A DNA stretch of 64,000 nt from Parapristionchus giblindavisi (taxonomy: Eukaryota > Nematoda > Chromadorea > Rhabditida > Diplogasteridae), in the NCBI GenBank assembly GCA_943737045.1, contig CALSFV010000027.1, forward strand, positions 310,001 through 374,000. The letters run 5' to 3'. The notes under the pieces were generated by a model, which saw nothing but the letters and a program-made list of their open reading frames with translations, did not search any database and had not been told where the DNA came from. This document shows, one piece after another, positions 53,623-64,000 of this stretch (position 1 is the first letter of the stretch; the number at the start of each line of letters is the position of its first letter). Made by a program: the position numbers and the translations under genes.

Positions 53623-54598
53623 AGGAAACGTTAACTTTATCAATATTCGCATTTAACTCGTGGGGACTCTCACCATGACGTTGCAATGCTGGTAATATTC
53701 GTCACGCTTCATATCCTTTGGTTACGAGGGTATGAAAAGATATTGAATGTCTTCATATATTCTCTCGCATTCTTTCTGCTTTTGAATATATTGAGTCATC
53801 TTCCTTCACTGATTTATTAAAATTCCAAATACCGGAGAGTTGTGGCTCGTAGTGAGAGGGAATTTAAAATGCATACCCTGAGCTAATTTGAAACTCTCCG
53901 CTCTGGCCACTCTCTCTCGCTTTCTTTGTCTGCGAGAGAATATAGCCAGTGCGGGACAATGCCTACCTACACATTGTCTGTGTGTGTTTGACAATTATTT
54001 CTCTTCTTTAAAATTTGTTTTAAACTGATAAAAAACTGAAATTAAAATTGCTCCTTACTTTTAGTCATCATATTCCAAATCGTTATACAATACAATGCAG
54101 TATAAATACACTGTATTTTGCTGTATTTGATTTAATTTAATTTATTTTTTGGATTATCCGATTTTGTTTTCCAAAAACTTTTACGGAGAATTTTTTCGAC
54201 GAAAAAATAAAAATAAAAGAACGTAGACGTTGTCCATAAATAAGGGTTTTGCGTATGCATCGAGCAAAAGTAAACACTCACAAGGAAAACCTTGATTGTT
54301 GATCCACATCGCGTGGGAAAATAATAATTCAAATTTTTAAAATGATTTTCTGTGCCGTTTTCTTCCTATCTTTTATTTTTCTTTCTTTCTTTCTTTATTT
54401 TATTTAGTTTTCCGAAAAAAATAATGGATCATGCATTCGTCCTTAGGTGCGCTACATCTGTCACTTGAGATAGATCAGATAAAGAGTAAATATAATCGTA
54501 TCGTACAAAAAATAATTGTATCACATGAGTCAGTTTTTTATTCCTTTACGAATACATTGTTCATATACGATTTTCGTTACATACCATAATAAATGAAT

Positions 54599-54922
54599 GG
54601 CACTTCTTTGATTTCTGGCCCAGATCATAATATAGATTAATCCTAGTCATTTCTCATTCCTCACCACTCATTAGTCATTTCGCGTAGTAACCTACCCTTT
54701 TTTCGGTTGTGGTAAAACCAACCGCATCATGATTGATAGAATGATGAAATGAGAGTCAGTCCAGAGCTCCCCCATCTTGAGGAGAGCTCGGGGAGCATTT
54801 CGCCCCCGTGGACATCGTCCTCCTTGTGAGGAGGACGACTCCTCCATTCGATCGAAAAGATCGAAATGGGGAGGGGGGGGGGTGAACAACGAGGGGGGTG
54901 GGCCAGAAATCAAAGAAGTTCC
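54599..54922. mobile_element. Inverted-repeat element with 8-bp target duplication (hAT-like)
   Basis: GGCACTTCTTTGATTTCTGG at the left and CCAGAAATCAAAGAAGTTCC at the right. AAATGAAT flanks both ends (54591-54598, 54923-54930). The centre has GAGGAGGACG/CGTCCTCCT and a G9 run. An 8-bp duplication is typical of hAT elements; no coding part remains. Confidence 0.7.
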
Positions 54923-55067
54923 AAATGAATTGTTTAGAAGGCGCGGATATAGTTTTGCATGCACATGAAAGCTAAAACTGTTTAATGTTAGTCAAATTAA
55001 TTTCATAAATCTATTTTCAAAAATCAAGGCACCTCTTTATAAAATGGAAGTTTCGTAAAAGCGCATA

Positions 55068-55152
55068 ACGAGCAAATTAGCAACTCTCCGCTCTGGCAAT
55101 GCTCTCTCGCTTTCTTTGTCTTCGAGGGAACGTTGCAAGAGCAGAGGATTGG
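55068..55152. repeat. T-d element, left arm well kept
   Basis: GAGCAAATTAGCAACTCTCC, GCTCTGGCAATGCTCTCTCG, CTTTCTTTGTCTTCGAGGGA; the right arm is short (AACGTTGCAAGAGCAGAGGA). Confidence 0.6.
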
Positions 55153-55436
55153 GTGTAGACGAAAATGTCACGGCAAAGAGATTGCCCCAGTATGCAATAC
55201 CATATTTCCCAAATACTATTATACTACGGCGTTATATTTTCCAGACACGATATGAAATATATTTTGCTCCTATAGCTAGGACTCAGGAATGTAGACAGCG
55301 ATTATGTAGTGTTTCAACAAAACAACACATTTTATAATTGGTGACTGTCAAAACATTTCGATTTACGACCTGATTACATCTACGAAATTTGCCGAGAGAA
55401 TGTAAAACACATGGTGCAGACTTGTCTTTTTTTAGT

Positions 55437-55556
55437 TTAAAGCCACACCCCAAGCTAATTTGAATCTCTCCGCTCTGGCAATGTTCTCTCGCTTTCTTTA
55501 TCTACGAGAGAGTATTGCCAATGCGGAGGGTAAAATTAGCATGGGTATTCCTTTAC
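55437..55556. repeat. T-d hairpin
   Basis: TTAAAGCCACACCCCAAG, CTCTCCGCTCTGGCAATG, CTTTCTTTATCTACGAGAG, right arm ending GGGTATTCCTTTAC. Close match to 39234-39354. Confidence 0.75.
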
Positions 55557-55829
55557 CGTTGTTTGAGCTCTCTAAAAGTGTGTTCACCGAATTCGCCAGG
55601 TAAATTACATATGTGTCGTACTGGTAGCGAGAACAAAAGACCACGCTCCAATTATTTTCAAATGTACAGTAACAAAATATTATTGTTTGATCTCAAGATA
55701 TTCTCACAACTTCGTTAATCCTTATCGTCGTGGTTATTTTTAACGACTTGTTTGCCGTATCCAGTATCGAATGACATGCTACGATAGCCTAATGATATTG
55801 TATCATAGTAGCGTTCATAATCATTCTGG

Positions 55830-58800
55830 ATGTGGATCAGTTTCTTCGTTGCTATTCAAATATTGTGTGCGTGTATCGCTTTGATTGGATTAATTCCATG
55901 TTTGTTTGTGCTCATCAAGACCGGTGCGATGCACGGAAATTGCAGGTAATTTTCAGTTACATTTTTTTTGTTTGAAAATTGTGGGCTGACACTAGTTACC
56001 AATCGAAACAGAGCGAAACTGTAACAGATTCGCGGCCAGAATACTGACAATGAGGAATAGTTTAGTTAAAGGGAAACCCCAAGCTAATTTGAAACTCTCC
56101 GCTCTGGCCACAATCTCTCGCTTTCTTTGTCTGCGAGAGAGTATTGTCAATGCGGAGAGTGAAATTAGCTTGGGGTGTGCCTTTAACCACATCTATGTAC
56201 CCAATGTCAATATCAAGCATTTGTTTGCTCCTAAAACTATCCTCCATGGCCATATTTTATTGTTAGTCCAGTTAGACAAACTATTTTTACAATAACACGG
56301 ATCTCCTGTAAAAATGTAGGAAAATGAGACCCTTTTGCGACCGTTTTAAAAATTTTTTCTCCGATTTGGCTGATACTTGGTTCGTTAATCATAATGAGGG
56401 AAAGGAGAAGGCCTAACTACTTGTAAAACTACTTGTACTGTAAAAGAAAATGTGCCGTGAGTGTGGTATGAATTACAGGATACTTCTGATTCTCTCTGGC
56501 GTCTGTCAAATTGGAATGCTTCTGGCCCAACTCTCACTGTTCTCTCATAACATAGCGATAGGCAACATCCGACCAGACTCCGACGGTATAATGTATATTG
56601 TTATTTTTATTATTGTTTCTAGTATTAGTAATGCATTAGAACAACCCTTTTATGTATATCTTTTATCTGTTTCTGTCTTTTAAGTATCGTATTATTATGA
56701 AAAATAGGAGTAATTTTTTTAAATAAAAGGTACATTTTTGTTCATTTTCAGATTTGGAGCATCCCTTCGAGGAATGTCATCAGTTTTTCTATTTGATGAC
56801 GACAGCCTTTTCGTTTTTCCTTGTTCTAGAAAGGTAATGATCGAAGATCATGACGTACATGGCGTCACTTTTCCCATTATCCGCGATAATATTTTCGCAT
56901 CAGTGGACAGCAAAATAACCAGCGAACTCTATAAAAATCACAGAGAGCGAATTTAATATATTATAGGTGTTTATTTAGGCTGGTAGCAGTTACAAAGCCG
57001 GCTGCATACGAACGGAGAAACTCCAATGAAGGAATGATCGGGGTTATTTCCATCTTGTTAGCGGTAAGTCCGCCCTATTTAGAGAATCGTAGTGTCTGTC
57101 TGCGTTTCCCTGTTTCCGCCATCGGAGCAACCATCATTCAGCACGATCTGTGGCAAATTTATTTGTAATATAAGTCGGGTAAAATACAATGCTGGTTTTA
57201 CTGCGGCATGAGCAGAATTGATTTTGAACTGTAGAAGGATAATATGATATAAGTGGTGTATTTTTATTTAATAGATTGGGGGTTTGGGAGGTTTGGGAGC
57301 GTAGTTTGTGCTAGTTATTATAGTTATTTATCACATTTAACAATACTTATTGCAGTGTAGTATAGCAGCACCGATCATCTACTTTATTTACTGGGGTAAG
57401 TTTATATTCTGTTTTAATGAATACAGTTAGAAGGTAATTTTAGGAGGGAGCATTTAACACTTTCCGCTCTGACAATGCTCTTTCGCAGTTTTTGTCACTG
57501 AGAGAGCGTTGCCGAAGCGGATAGTATGTAAATTAAATAGGGGCCTTCAATTCCTAAAATTAACATTTAAAGAATCGTTCCAGAATACCGTTACATCGAA
57601 ACGATTGTACTTTCAATGATTGTGGAGACAACCATTATCCTGGTAGGTTTTCTACTATCTCTCCGCTCTGGCAACACTCTCTCGCTTATAATAGAGTAAG
57701 CGTGGCCGTGGCCAGAGCGGAGAGTTGTAGTTACCTTTTTGTGTCGCTTTAAGCCTCATTTTTAGATGTCGGGCTTTCTTATGTTCTACAGCAAGCAAAG
57801 CCTGAAAACTCTTCCTTATAATACGGACAGACTGAATGCGAAATATCAGGTACTAAGTGAATAAGTAACTAGGGCAATTAAATTAGCATGTAGGTCCCGT
57901 CGTAAATAATTAGCTAAGTAAGTAAGTAACTAATATAACTAAGTAACTAAATAGGTAGCTTGGAAATAACGAGCTCCAAGAATACTGTAGTACTGCTTTA
58001 GCAAAAACAGAGTAGTGGAGCGTTTGTAAACCTTGTTTGGGGCAACCTTTGATGACGTGTTCGGATTTACTCATGGAATAAAATAAACGTTGCTATTGTG
58101 CTTATAAAATGAATTATACTTGCATAAAGGAAATCGCTCAAAGGCTAGATCTCGCCCCCGCCTCTCGATTGTCTCTCCGCTACCTCTCCCTAACCCGACT
58201 GACCTTCGCCGCGCGCTATTTGATATAAAAGAGATCGGCATAGTTTCTGAACCATGCAAAACAAGAAATAGTCTCTTCTACAAATAAAAAAGTTATTTTT
58301 ATACGCTCAATAGTTGCACAGTAACGATTTCAGCTTGGTGAAGTTTATGAGTTTTCTCGGGCCATTCTTCCGGTGCTGACTCTTTCCTCGTTTCTGAAAG
58401 CCTGTTCCTTGATGTCTCCATTATTGTGGAAAATGGGAAGATTAAATTTTACTATGACCTGTTTTATCTACTTCACGGTAAATACTAACTTTATTCTCAT
58501 TCGTAATTAAACTAACAATATTAATATAAACACTATTACTACTTTAATGTAGATGTGGTATGGGTTTGCATGCACATTAAATGTAAAATAATATATTTTT
58601 ATAAGTTATGTAATATTGTTATTGTGCCTTATGGTGTTTCGGCCGCTAGATACGTCTAGACAACACAAAGTTGTTCTTTATGTTTTGCCATAAACTATGT
58701 TCTCTAATCTTTAGTTTTATTTCTTTTTATCTTTTAAGATACAGAGTTTGAACTGTCTCATAATGAAATTATTGCTTATGTTCCGTCACAAAGCAATGAT

Positions 58801-59120
58801 GAAAAACTTTCGATTAGCCTTTTTCGGATCGAAAAGGTTTGTTCCAATTATATTTGATTTTTACTATTATTGGTATATATTTGTATTGAAATATACTTAC
58901 ATTATTGATATATATATATCTAATTTGAAACTCGCCGCTCCGGTAATTCTCTCTCAACAAAGAAAGCGCGAGAGCGTTGCCAGAGTACGGGGTGTGTCTT
59001 TAAGCTCAAATTTGTCTCGGTTACAGCTCGAAGGATGTCTCGCCGGATATTGCCGGAGAAGTCTCAAGGGAGCATCGGGCGAACGCTCATTTCACGATGC
59101 TGAGGCAGTCGTGGATGTGA
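55830..59120 (+). CDS. R9: Sra-superfamily chemoreceptor, intact
   Basis: Exons: 55830-55945, 56479-56585, 56752-56833, 56979-57063, 57356-57395, 57584-57642, 57766-57849, 58334-58477, 58739-58836, 59027-59120 (909 nt, 302 residues, all GT..AG). Exon 1 is one codon longer than in the others: MWISFFVAIQILCACIALIG, ending GAMHGNCR. Exon 3 is DLEHPFEECHQFFYLMTT. Exon 4 is LVAVTKPAAYERRNSNEG. Exon 6 is EYRYIETIVLSMIVETT. Exon 7 is MSGFLMFYSKQSLKTLPYN. Exon 8 is LGEVYEFSRAILPVLTLSSF. Exon 10 is SSKDVSPDIAGEVSREHR.. ending LRQSWM, the most diverged tail of the main group. T-d hairpins sit in introns 1, 5, 6 and 9 and an X3 in intron 7. Confidence 0.85.
56066..56186. repeat. T-d hairpin with both TTAA ends, intron 1 of R9
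   Basis: 121 bp. TTAAAGGGAAACCCCAAGC at the left, GCTTGGGGTGTGCCTTTAA at the right. The arms, CTAATTTGAAACTCTCCGCT and its complement, pair almost throughout, with CTTTCTTTGTCTGC as the loop. The best reference copy in the window. Confidence 0.85.
57440..57550. repeat. T-d element, intron 5 of R9
   Basis: AACACTTTCCGCTCTGACAA, CTCTTTCGCAGTTTTTGTCA, GAGAGAGCGTTGCCGAAGCG. Worn ends. Confidence 0.55.
57655..57740. repeat. T-d element, intron 6 of R9
   Basis: TATCTCTCCGCTCTGGCAAC, ACTCTCTCGCTTATAATAG, GTGGCCAGAGCGGAGAGTT. It begins only about 13 bp after the exon 6 donor. Confidence 0.6.
58094..58312 (-). repeat. X3 element, intron 7 of R9
   Basis: TATTGTGCTTATAAAATG at the left and TTTTTATACGCTCAATA at the right. 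Inside, ACCCGACTGACCTTCGCCGC, ATATAAAAGAGATCGGC and GAACCATGCAAAACAAG. It ends about 20 bp before exon 8. Confidence 0.7.
58919..59003. repeat. T-d element, intron 9 of R9
   Basis: ATCTAATTTGAAACTCGCCG, CTCCGGTAATTCTCTC, GCGAGAGCGTTGCCAGAG, GGGGTGTGTCTTTAA. It ends about 24 bp before exon 10. Confidence 0.6.
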
Positions 59121-60130
59121 TATTATTTATATCGAAACACGTTGCACAATATGCAAATTAAATAGAACGACGATGATCGTATAATAAGTGTGTACAAGGT
59201 ATTTAACGATGGGGTTTCACGAGAGGTTAAGCAGAAGTATTTTGACTCAAGAATGTTATCCGGTTTTCGGTTGCATTAGGACATGCCTTATATTCGACTA
59301 TTGACTCGATTATTGTGTGCTGGTTATTATTATTTTCAGATTTTTGTGCTAATACCGTTGTGCAATTGTGCTAATTTGTTCAAAATAAAACCAGAAAATC
59401 AAAGCAAAATCCTTGTTTTTTTCTCTTTTTTCCCCACACTCCCTATATGTATATCATCTAATCCCTGAGACATCTAGTCCAGCTGTAGTGTTCATAAATT
59501 GAAAGTCAAAAGATGAAATCGTAAACGGATTACTGAGATAATCGTACATGATAAAAATCTTGTCAATTGTGAGATGAAACAGTTTATAAATAGCAAATGA
59601 CTAGAACAACAAAATAAATGGATATCATAGAAAATTTTGCATATTTGGATGTATGATAATTAAATACATGAATGAATTCACGACCAGGAAATCGTGAATA
59701 TCTTGAAGTATGCGTCAGCATTGTGATCATCTATAAGAAGAGGTTCCACCCGACTGCAAGAACATTCATAATGCATCGTTACATTTGAATGACGCGCCTA
59801 CGCCGTCACGGAACATATATTCACAGTTGCCTTACTCAGTAAAATTTTGGAGTTTATTGGGTCCCAAGTGGAAAATCTTGATTACTGTAGGTTACATTAG
59901 CCAACCATTATAGATCGATGGTTACTGTAACTTCCGGTATGATCCCTGATGACAATCAGTTTTTTTTTCGTTTGAGACCTAACACACTCCAAAAGTTAGG
60001 ACGACGCGTGCGTAAATAGCTTATTTACAGATTTTGTAATTCGAACCTGTTACCAGTCCATGTCTCCATAAAATGCAATTGCAATGATAAGATTTTGTTG
60101 AGACAAATTATGAATCTCTGCGCAACCTAC
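59121..60130. other. Tail-to-tail spacer between R9 and R10
   Basis: R9 3' flank and unassigned AT-rich sequence. The last exon of R10 should lie here, but I could not find a match to the YF..L..SW tail with a fitting acceptor. Confidence 0.35.
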
Positions 60131-63100
60131 TTTTTCGTTCGACATAACATCCTGACGAAGTTCCTCCTCAGGCCTTTATGACAATAGATAAACGACGCTT
60201 TCATCATCATGCAACTGAGGCAGCACGTCTAAAAATTCGTGGAAATAAAAAAAAATCAATTTTTTTCTAAAAATACACAGAATTTTAAAAGAATCCTTTC
60301 CTGAAAATACAACGATTTTAAAATTTTTTTCAAACTATTTTAATTCTTTCAAATATGCTCGAGCCGTACCGTGAGGTAGATCGCACAGCATTTATCATAG
60401 CCAATCGTTTCTCGCCTCCAAAGGATTGTCACAGTTATGGCCAAGAGCTTGAGAAACGTAGTGAGAATTATGCCGGGAAGTAGTGCGAGGCACACGGCGT
60501 AGATTTCGCTTAGCTGTAAAGGAGAATGAGGTGAAGAACACATTTTAGGCGACAATTCTGTCGCGAACTTTCATAAGTAGGGTCTTAGGTCAGCCTGGCA
60601 TTTTGAGATGACAATAGCATGAATAGAATGTTTTTGCGATGCTGATTATGAATCCGTTTTCAAAAGTTGCCCAATCTACATGGGCTTTGAGAAATTCGAT
60701 TTTAAAATTTTCTCGTACTCTTTCGTTTCACGCCAACTTCATCCGTGGATTCTGTTCATGCTATTGTCATTTCAAAAGGGCAGGTTGAATTGCGACGCTC
60801 CCCTCATTAGGCCAGGGAATTGTTTACATTATTTATAGTATCAGCATTAATACTCTGTTACTAACACTACCTGGTACTTTGCATTCATTCTGCAGTCATC
60901 GTAGGGCAGATTAACCAACTTGTACTTGCTGTAGAATATGGAGAAGATTGACATCTGGCAATAGTGTAATGATAGAATTAATTGAATTAATCGTTTATAT
61001 ATTTTTTTGTGTTATTCCGTCACATATAATGAGCAGAAGTGAGATGCATAAGGGTAGAAAAGTGATAGATGGATTAGGCGATTTCTTTTTTTGGCACGGA
61101 GGCAGTTTCCAATGCGAAGAATTTTCGAGCAGTTTGAATTATTATATTAGAAGGATAAAGATAAAGACTGAACTGATGTCTTATTTACTCAAATAATTAT
61201 CTCTTAGTCATTTCGAATATAAAAAAAAACGAAACTTTTTATCCATCTGTTCTCAGTGCATCTCCCAAAATTTCATATTACTCGTATCATCGCATTATAT
61301 TTATCTGTATCGTTGCGTGCACGAAGATATATAATATAATATCATACCCCAGCAACGAGAACCTCTAGAACGAATAAGGCAACAGAAGACTCGATCCAGT
61401 ATCCCACTGAAAAGATTTAACAATGAAACATTACTAGAGCAAACAACGTTTTCCTCCAAAACATTTTCCCTGTTTTCTTGATGTCATATGGCTAGTTAAA
61501 AAAACAATATTATCAACAAAAAAACAATGATCAATGAAATCCCTTTTGGTTCCTCCGCACTAATCACTTACACGAGTAAGTGGCGTAGTCGAAGAAACAT
61601 GAGGGAATGGCCTAAAATAAGTCCTATTGTTAGAAAATAGTAGTCCTATAGCTTAAGGTAAATCCTGAGCTAATTTTACTCTCTGGCCACTGTCTCTGAC
61701 CGCGAGAAAGTATTGCAAATGAGGAGACTAAGGTTTAGTTGATTTAAATGATAGAGATACTTACTGCGGATATGATTGTGAGAAACAGGAAGGATGGTTT
61801 GAATTGCCTCCGCTCGTAGATCGCTGGATTTCTTATTGCGAGGCATCTACAAAGGCACGTATATCATAAATATGTACTTCATGTTTTCTTTCTCCCAAAT
61901 TTAAATTGGTAAATTTGACTAATCTGACGTAATTTATCGTCTTTTTTTTGCAAGATTAAAAGATCATGTTGTGATATTTTACTGTACTACGTTTATTATA
62001 ATCAAACACCTTTTTGGAGTGGATCAACCGAACAGAAGGGAGTTGGTGCCTGGTGGCCGTCAAAAAGAATGGTCACCAAAATAACGAAACTTTTCGTAGA
62101 AAATGAAGATACCTTTCCATGGCGTGAATCAGCGTGGTGAATGTGGAGAGAAAATAGAACAGATCATGCAAGAGTATATACCAAAATTCGTAATCTGAAA
62201 CAGTCCTAGCTTTTTTCAGATCTCGTGTAGTTCTTTTCTTTGCAAACGATTCTACTATTTCGGCAAAAACAATTAATTTTTAAAGAATTCACATCTTAAA
62301 ACCTATATTTTATAGTGCATGCCACACCTAATTGTAAAACTTTTAAAAAAAACTTCATCTATTCATTTATAACAATTTTGAATTATCTAATAGAACAAAT
62401 AAATTTCAGAAGGTTTCTTTTTTAACGCTACCCTTTTATTATAACGAAAATGCGATTTAAACCAAGTTAAATTTTATTAGATCTATGTCTCGAAATGGAT
62501 ACGTCCAGAAAATACACTTTCACTTTCACGCACATTGTAAAAGATGTTACTCTTATAAAATGCACATGTGTAATTGTCTTGCTACTAGCGGCTAAAACAT
62601 AACTATTCGATGATCTCCCAACCCTTCACCTACCTTCCCTCCTCGCTCTCTCTCTAATCTACTTACTATATCCCTTGGTCTCTATCTCTATGCATAGACA
62701 ACGTATTGTGGCTATTCTCGTTTCAAATAAACAAATGTATTGTATACGGTCAATAGTCTCTTACTCTACTCTTTTCTAATGCTAGATCATGCGCGATAAA
62801 GAGCTGTATCTAACAAAGGTCACGCGTTTGGTAATCTTGGCTAGAAAACTCACCGAAATCGATAATGTATCCATTTGCGCCGATTCTGTGCACAAGAAGT
62901 ATAACTTGAACGACAAGCATGATCAATTCGTGGACACTTGACGAGATTAAAATTGTCCTGTGAATAGAAGACTATGCACTCTGGTACTTCAAAACTTAAA
63001 GTGTACTTAAAATACGCCATTAATACTGAACTTTAATTTAAGCCTACTTCCAGTGAAATAACATTTTACGAAATGCGTTACAGTATATGCGCCACTTGAA

Positions 63101-63326
63101 GTAGATTCATAAGTCTGCTTTAAGTGCAACTAATAAGTACACTTTAGGTTTCGAAATAACAGAAGAGCTTGAGATTAAATTATTTGTCTTCTAGTGGTTA
63201 AGCTTACTTGGAGTTTCCATGCAGCGTCGAGGTCTTCAGTAAAACAACAAAGCATGGAATCAAAACCACAAACGAAATTATAGCTAGCGATATTTGCACC
63301 ACAAACGTTGGTTCGTCCATAAACAT
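60131..63326 (-). CDS. R10: divergent Sra-superfamily receptor, last exon not found
   Basis: Nine exons on the minus strand: 63326 (or 63320)-63208, 62957-62854, 62194-62113, 61846-61765, 61611-61572, 61406-61348, 60954-60871, 60513-60370, 60228-60131. Phases and nearly all lengths equal those of R1-R9; exons 2 and 4 are each 3 nt shorter. All are open with GT..AG introns. If the second ATG is used (63320) exon 1 is 113 nt as elsewhere: MDEPTFVVQISLAIISFVVL. Exon 4 is CLAIRNPAIYERRQFKPS. Exon 7 is MSIFSIFYSKYKLVNLPYD then RMNAKYQ. Exon 8 is LSEIYAVCLALLPGIILTTF. Exon 9 is TCCLSCMMMKASFIYCHKG. Sequence identity to R1-R9 is low, so it is an old paralogue. The C-terminal exon (about 30 residues) was not located. 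Intron 1 carries an X1 hairpin and intron 4 a worn T-d. Confidence 0.75.
61661..61738. repeat. Worn T-d element, intron 4 of R10
   Basis: CCTGAGCTAATTTTACTCTC, TGGCCACTGTCTCTGACC, GCGAGAAAGTATTGCAAATG. Arms are short. Confidence 0.45.
62979..63165. repeat. X1 hairpin, intron 1 of R10
   Basis: CTCTGGTACTTCAAAACTTA at the left and TAGGTTTCGAAATAACAGAAG at the right. AAGTAGA-type motifs are in both arms. Confidence 0.6.
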
Positions 63327-64000
63327 ATACTATGATAAATATTGGTGATGGTGATGATGATATCTAATAGATATCTATATCTATATTGTGGCTATAATAA
63401 CTTCGTGATATGTGATAGATATAAGATGATAAGATTACGTTATAGAGACGAAGTGTAACCGTAGACGATGGGATTAGTGGGGACAGAGAAGAGCCGATAT
63501 ATTCCTCATAGGATGTGTCAAGATATGAACTATGAATTTCTCCGGAGAACGTGCTAATTGAAAGGTTCGCTGGACTGTAGGTTAGAAGTGTAGTCGTCAC
63601 AATGTTGATCAAATAATATCTTATAGTTATGCTAAAAGGCCATTTATCTATTAAGATAACAGGCTAATGTCTAATAGCCTTATTATCATAAATCGAATGC
63701 TCCACCTTTAAGGGGAAGTGAACTTTTGCTCATGTGCGCATAGTAAACCTAGTGACTCCCGCACAAAACTATTATAGGAGCCCGTTTGCGTAAGAGTCGG
63801 ACAATCAGCAACGGGATCCCGTACAGCAAAAAAAAATAATTTTTGAGATAATAACATTTTTGAGTACCTCTCGATATGTTAGAATACTAGGCAAACCATC
63901 GTGGTATGCAAATTTTTTTGAGCTCGGTATGGAGCTCCAAAGATGGCCCTTTTTCAGAGTTTTTGAACTATAGCAGGAGATCCGTTGAAGGAAACAGAAA
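63327..64000. other. 5' flank of R10 and right edge
   Basis: AT-rich microsatellite-like start (GATGATGATATC, TATCTATATC), a T-a end at about 63700 (CTCCACCTTTAAGG) and an X4 end near 63950-63985 (AGGAGATCCGTTG). No gene is seen. Confidence 0.4.

Larger units (their letters stand above)
53331..55829. other. R8-R9 spacer
   Basis: T-b (53524-53622); T-d pieces (53865-53960, 55068-55152, 55437-55556); an element with an 8-bp target duplication (54599-54922); and otherwise AT-rich sequence. No gene or splice-ready exon was found. Confidence 0.45.

Noticed and set aside
54777..54968. A 63-residue open frame rich in Arg and Gly
   Set aside because: It is inside the 8-bp-duplication element and its G-rich centre; composition explains it.
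1..64000. CRISPR arrays, operons with Shine-Dalgarno sites, or rRNA genes
   Set aside because: None seen. Introns, TA/TTAA transposons and receptor families are those of an animal genome.

Overview
The window is nematode nuclear DNA. It is AT-rich and has no long open reading frames. Its coding content is split into short exons with GT..AG introns and TTTCAG, TTTTAG or TTTAAG acceptors. Joined exons encode about 300-residue seven-pass proteins with a GAMHGNCR end of TM1, a (V/I)LER...PAAYERR segment after TM3, RLNAKYQLGEVYEFSRAILPV before TM6 and a terminal TYFSMLNxSW. I read these as the nematode chemoreceptor Sra superfamily (Sra/Srab/Srb/Sre group). I cannot fix the subfamily or the species by eye.

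Layout. Ten receptor genes, R1 to R10, occupy most of the window. R1-R6 are on the minus strand (2795-41262), R7-R9 on the plus strand (44605-59120), and a divergent R10 on the minus strand (about 60131-63326). R6/R7 are head to head and R9/R10 tail to tail. R1 and R3-R9 keep one exon pattern of about 113/107/82/85/40/59/84/144/98/94 nt with the same phases, apart from small in-frame changes (H exon 2 and I exon 1). R10 keeps exons 1-9 of it. R2 has a one-base deletion in exon 2 and R3 a TGA in exon 9, so both look broken. R5 has a GC splice donor. R1, R4, R6, R7, R8 and R9 read through. A relic last exon (1203-1287) and a relic first exon (28637-28698) mark lost copies.

Between genes, two kinds of upstream block recur: block 1 (about 1-830, 7310-7950, 12880-13620, 36110-36770) and block 2 (about 17250-18560, 27700-28480, 41440-42720). 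This suggests an ancestral two-gene unit that was duplicated and then lost parts. The upstream regions of R7 and R8 are also copies of each other.

Introns and spacers are packed with non-autonomous DNA elements. The largest group has TTAA at both ends: T-a starts AGGTGGA and carries tRNA-like boxes, T-b starts AGGGAGCG, T-c starts AGATGGRGACC, and T-d is a roughly 120-bp hairpin present about 30 times. Others are a TA-flanked hairpin family (X1), CRE-core hairpins (X2), X3 (TATTGTGCGTATAAAA ends), X4 fold-backs, a pair with TTA target duplications, one with an 8-bp duplication, a complete-length mariner, two damaged Tc1-like elements, a 650-bp poly-G-ended palindrome (Q), LINE relics and a 36-nt piece of U2 snRNA. 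Several insertions are dated against each other by nesting. One sits exactly on the TTAA overlapping the start codon of R1.

No operons, rRNA genes, CRISPR arrays or viral genes were seen. All coordinates and reading frames were derived by hand.
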